From AA29 sp041481445 (GTDB taxonomy: Bacteria > Acidobacteriota > Vicinamibacteria > Fen-336): 6,030 nt of DNA. Below the pieces are notes generated by a model. It was not told the DNA's origin and did not search any database. It saw only the letters and a program-made list of their open reading frames with translations. Numbering within the stretch: position 1 is the first letter of the stretch; the number at the start of each line of letters is the position of its first letter. Positions 5,895 to 6,030 of this stretch are shown here, piece by piece. The translations under genes and the position numbers were made by a program. The stretch lies in NCBI GenBank assembly GCA_041481445.1, contig JBGPBV010000252.1:1-6030 (forward strand), written 5' to 3'.

Positions 5895-6030
5895 CTACTT
5901 TCCGGTGCAAAAGTAGGAGCGCCGCGCCAGGCTGGGGGCGCAGAGGCCCTCCCGGCTGATGCTGCTCTGCATGTTTTCCGCGTCGCCCGGCCGCCGCGCG
6001 CCCATCAGGCCGCGGCTCGGCCGAGCACCA
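5895..6030 (-). CDS. 3' end of a minus-strand gene cut by the right edge
   Basis: The last 44 codons and a TAG stop (5897-5895) of a gene entering from the right. The visible C-terminus reads GARPSRGLMGARRPGDAENM then QSSISREGLCAPSLARRSYF and CTGK. Codon third positions are almost all G or C as in the neighbouring genes, and the frame ends exactly next to the ABC gene's stop, which supports a real gene. Two cysteines (residues 30 and 41 of the visible part) and the basic, Ser-rich end hint at an exported or small structured C-terminus, but there is too little to name a family. Confidence 0.55.
   Translation of the reverse strand, partial: GARPSRGLMGARRPGDAENMQSSISREGLCAPSLARRSYFCTGK

Overview
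The window is very GC-rich, diderm-type bacterial DNA. It encodes a predicted outer-membrane beta-barrel, two lipoproteins with clean lipoboxes, a winged-helix/FHA regulator and a MalK/UgpC-type ABC ATPase. This mix, with the strong GC bias at third codon positions, resembles soil or sediment lineages such as Acidobacteriota, Candidatus Rokubacteria/Methylomirabilota or Myxococcota. That placement is inference; no marker gene or rRNA is present. Coding density is high: seven genes (two cut by the window edges), no gap over about 160 bases, and no tRNA, rRNA, CRISPR array or insertion sequence that I can see.

Left half (1-2579, minus strand): a probable four-gene operon read right to left. Two paralogous lipoproteins (2579->2022 and 1962->1402) are followed, at very short spacing, by a secreted small protein that looks like a degenerate receiver fold (1391->876) and a beta-barrel outer-membrane protein (869-> beyond the left edge). 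Every product is predicted to leave the cytoplasm.

Centre (2580-3409): a 158-bp divergent intergenic region, then a 223-aa regulator on the plus strand with an OmpR/CadC-type winged helix and a C-terminal FHA domain. The regulator appears to be leaderless (TACAAT six bases before its GTG). The intergenic region holds an 11-bp-period direct repeat of the kind OmpR/PhoB-type winged helices bind, so the regulator may control the envelope operon and itself.

Right half (3435-6030): a 440-aa exported protein of unrecognised family (minus strand), divergent from a complete sugar-type ABC ATPase (plus strand, 357 aa) that has no permease or binding protein beside it here. The ATPase converges, with no spacer, on the 3' end of another minus-strand gene cut by the right edge.

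Most likely new biology: the regulator plus envelope-protein cassette (876-3409), and the unrecognised 440-aa exported protein. Neither function can be assigned from sequence alone.
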